Below, piece after piece: positions 12,916 to 14,951 of a stretch of DNA of 14,951 nucleotides (the first letter of the stretch is position 1; every line of letters begins with the position of its first letter). The notes below the pieces were generated by a model, which was not told the DNA's origin, searched no databases, and saw only the letters and a program-made list of their open reading frames with translations. A program made the translations under genes and the position numbers. Source of the DNA: Candidatus Altarchaeota archaeon (GTDB lineage: Archaea; Altiarchaeota; Altiarchaeia; IMC4; SCGC-AAA252-I15); the NCBI GenBank assembly GCA_026394745.1, contig JAPKXP010000170.1:1-14951 (forward strand), read 5' to 3'.

Positions 12916-14867
12916 CTGTACTGCTTATGGGCTAAGTATCCTACGGCTAAGGCTACTGCGTACAGTATCCAGGCCAGCCAGTTGGATACAATCAGGATGC
13001 TCAGTTTCACAGGGTTCTCATTGGTGACCAGATGGTTGGTCACTGTTATGGTCTTGCCCAGGTTCGGAAGCTCCATCCTGACCGGCAGCACGCCCTCTCG
13101 CTGGGGCACGTTTATCGCTCCTGTGCCTTCGCCTATCAGGCTCATGCTCTTTGCCATCGGCATCGCAGCCTCGTTGACTGTTGCGTAGTCGGAGGCTATT
13201 CTCGCTTCACTGTAGCTTGAGCCGCCCATGTTGAAGACGCCCAGCTGCCATATCACAGCGAAGAATATCAACACTGCAAAGCAAAGCACGACGAGGACTC
13301 CAGCGCCTGCTATCATCCAAGTCAACGCCTTCTTCTCGATGTACCTCTTTATCACAAGCACTATCGAGATTATGAGCGCTATGCCGAAGACGATTCCGTC
13401 AAACAACAATAGGCCCGCCATAAACAGCGTGTACGGGACTACGAAGCTTATCTTGCTCTTCATTCCGTAAGCTATCCCTCCGATTACTATCGCGAACAGT
13501 ACGACCGTCTTGAGGTCAGGAAGCTCGCTTCCGCCCTTCGCGCCGAACGTGTACAACACGGTGTAGTCGCTCGGCAGGTAAATGGTCGTAGTCTGCTGCG
13601 TCACCGGAAGCTCGGTGTTTGCGACTGGAACGTCCACCATGTCCACCGGCTTTAGCGCATCCCTGGGGTCGAAGTATATCATGTCGAGGGTGCCTGAACC
13701 GCCTGCGGCAGTCTTCGGGAAGCTTAAGAACAGCTTGTCGTCCTCCTTAGTCAGCTTAACTGAATCCCTGTAGCTTGTAGCGGCATACAACGGCGTGCCA
13801 GGCGCGTCAATCTGTATGTAGTCTACGCCGGTGTTGCTGTACCTGTAGCTAAGCTCGCCCAGCATGCTGCCCTTCTCGGTTATCGCTATGCTGTTTGTGG
13901 CGCTGCTGACTGAAGCCGCAAGTGACGGGTACTTGTCAAGCTGCTTTACGTCGACCGTGATGTAGTTCTTGTCTGAAGCAAGGAAAGCGCGCGCGTTGCT
14001 GTACGTGAACGGCAGTGTGGCCTGGCTTAAGTCAATCTCCTTCGCGTCCGTTGATATGCTGATCTTCTTCTCTGGGTCGGACTCTATGAGCACGTGGTGC
14101 GTGCCCTCCTTAAGCGGCACCTTCAGGCTGTTTGAGTTGAACGTACCGCTCGCGACAACCGTAGCGTAGATGCCCTCAAGCTCAAGCACTAGTACGCCGT
14201 TCTGGACTGAATAATCCTTCGCCCCGGCGACTGAAACCAAGCTCTCGCCGATCCTGAGCAAGACTTCCTCCCTGCCCAAGGACTTCCCGAAGGACCTGTA
14301 GGTTATGGTATAATAGAAGTCGTTCCTCTCGGCGTAAGTGAACCTGAAGCTGCCGTCCACCAAGGTCGCGACCTTCTCGCTCCTCTGGAGAATGACCTCC
14401 TGCCCGTACAGGCCGTACTTGTCCCCGCCGATAGCGTAGCCGTGCAGCAGGTCGAGCGTAAGCTCGTTCATCGGACCCTGCACGTACAACCGGACCTGCC
14501 CCGGAGTCCTGATCTTAAGTTCCCCGGTAAACGAGAACTTGCCCTTGTTTGCAACAAAAAAGTAGCCTTTGTTGTCAAACGAGACCGGCACTTGATTTCC
14601 AGCAATCACGACGTTGTCCACGAGGATGTCTGAAGCCTGGCCGAAAAGATAAATCTTCACGCCATCACCGACTATGACCTCGCCAGACCCGCTCATCGAA
14701 AGGACGTTGGAATCCAAGTCCCCCGAAAGCCGGACATTCTCCAGCGCATAAAGCTGCGCCTTAGTCTCGTTCACAATTATTATCTCAGCCGAGGCGTTCG
14801 AGCTCAGGCCCAACGCCAAAAACAAAAACAAAACAAAAACCGTAGCATAAACAAACTTCCTTTCCAT
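12909..14867 (-). CDS. Secreted-domain membrane protein of unknown function (signal peptide, large beta-rich ectodomain, five C-terminal membrane segments)
   Basis: I do not recognise this 652-residue protein. It opens with a signal peptide (MERKF, hydrophobic 6-21, likely cleavage after A25-S26-A27). About 28-450 is a polar region rich in alternating hydrophobic residues, Ser, Thr and Gly, suggesting repeated beta-sandwich domains outside the membrane. Membrane segments follow at about 452-468, 474-490, 491-507 and 515-544, then a second outer segment (545-618, with INVPQREGVLPVRMELP) and a last helix at about 620-646. The positive stretches KRYIEKK (507-513) and HKQYRG (647-652) then fall on the cytoplasmic side, giving a consistent topology with both large segments outside. 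Only four Cys or fewer are visible, and no catalytic motif. It is monocistronic, with its own TATA box and terminator; envelope or surface role is inference. Confidence 0.85.
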   Translation of the reverse strand: MERKFVYATVFVLFLFLALGLSSNASAEIIIVNETKAQLYALENVRLSGDLDSNVLSMSGSGEVIVGDGVKIYLFGQASDILVDNVVIAGNQVPVSFDNKGYFFVANKGKFSFTGELKIRTPGQVRLYVQGPMNELTLDLLHGYAIGGDKYGLYGQEVILQRSEKVATLVDGSFRFTYAERNDFYYTITYRSFGKSLGREEVLLRIGESLVSVAGAKDYSVQNGVLVLELEGIYATVVASGTFNSNSLKVPLKEGTHHVLIESDPEKKISISTDAKEIDLSQATLPFTYSNARAFLASDKNYITVDVKQLDKYPSLAASVSSATNSIAITEKGSMLGELSYRYSNTGVDYIQIDAPGTPLYAATSYRDSVKLTKEDDKLFLSFPKTAAGGSGTLDMIYFDPRDALKPVDMVDVPVANTELPVTQQTTTIYLPSDYTVLYTFGAKGGSELPDLKTVVLFAIVIGGIAYGMKSKISFVVPYTLFMAGLLLFDGIVFGIALIISIVLVIKRYIEKKALTWMIAGAGVLVVLCFAVLIFFAVIWQLGVFNMGGSSYSEARIASDYATVNEAAMPMAKSMSLIGEGTGAINVPQREGVLPVRMELPNLGKTITVTNHLVTNENPVKLSILIVSNWLAWILYAVALAVGYLAHKQYRG

Positions 14868-14890
14868 GGTTAACTATCTACCCTACACAC

Positions 14891-14900
14891 TATAAAAAAG
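14891..14900 (-). promoter_or_regulatory. TATA box for the 652-residue membrane protein gene
   Basis: The minus strand reads CTTTTTTATA, centred about 28 nt upstream of the ATG (complement of 14865-14867). Spacing and lack of a Shine-Dalgarno indicate a leaderless transcript. It is the clearest promoter in the window. Confidence 0.6.
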
Positions 14901-14932
14901 CCACCTACTTTATTCGCCAGACACCGAAAAAA

Positions 14933-14942
14933 GCTTTTAAGC
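14933..14942 (+). promoter_or_regulatory. Possible BRE/TATA element of a rightward gene beyond the window
   Basis: GCTTTTAAGC is preceded by the purine-rich CGAAAAAA, resembling a BRE plus TATA pair. Transcription would start beyond the window edge and diverge from the membrane protein gene. The downstream gene is not visible. Confidence 0.3.
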
Positions 14943-14951
14943 AAAACCACC

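Overview
The window reads as a chromosomal piece of an uncultured archaeon. The archaeal markers are a Sep-tRNA:Cys-tRNA synthase (SepCysS), a ThiI without a rhodanese domain, a ThiL, a PAC2-family proteasome-assembly protein with a C-terminal HbYX-type tail, and TATA-like boxes 24-29 nt ahead of several start codons, as expected for leaderless archaeal transcripts. SepCysS without other methanogen genes would fit DPANN, Altiarchaeota-like or other deep archaeal lineages, but the window does not fix the phylum. No tRNA, rRNA, CRISPR array, insertion sequence or integrase was seen, and gene density is high.

Layout, left to right. (1) 1-2088 (+): 3' part of a SERCA-like Ca2+ P-type ATPase cut by the window edge. 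(2) 2115-2663 (-): small nitroreductase, convergent with the ATPase and divergent from thiI. (3) 2701-8247 (+): a tight seven-gene run: thiI, a 58-residue ORF (3865-4041), SepCysS, thiM, a C-terminally short thiE, and an ABC-2 exporter ATPase and permease. The first part deals with sulfur transfer to tRNA (s4U by ThiI, Cys-tRNA by SepCysS) and the middle with the thiazole and coupling steps of thiamine synthesis. (4) 8287-10957 (-): a signalling cassette of a soluble double-PAS histidine kinase, a stand-alone receiver and a four-CBS protein. It looks lower in GC than its surroundings. (5) 11160-12870 (+): thiL, overlapping by 38 nt a PAC2 proteasome-assembly gene. (6) 12909-14867 (-): a 652-residue secreted or membrane protein of unknown function, with its own promoter and a hairpin plus T-rich terminator.

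The strongest lead is the short ORF whose stop overlaps the SepCysS start. Its size, predicted helix-turn-helix-hairpin character and position match the C-terminally truncated SepCysE homologues reported to be fused or genetically coupled to SepCysS in diverse archaea. Next to it are a ThiI that appears to lack the CXXC pair used by methanococcal ThiI, a ThiE that stops before the last strand and helix of its barrel, and a two-component cassette whose first PAS domain carries a Cys cluster and whose receiver has no output domain. The CBS gene at the end of that cassette has an awkward start that a single-base change in a C6 run would repair.
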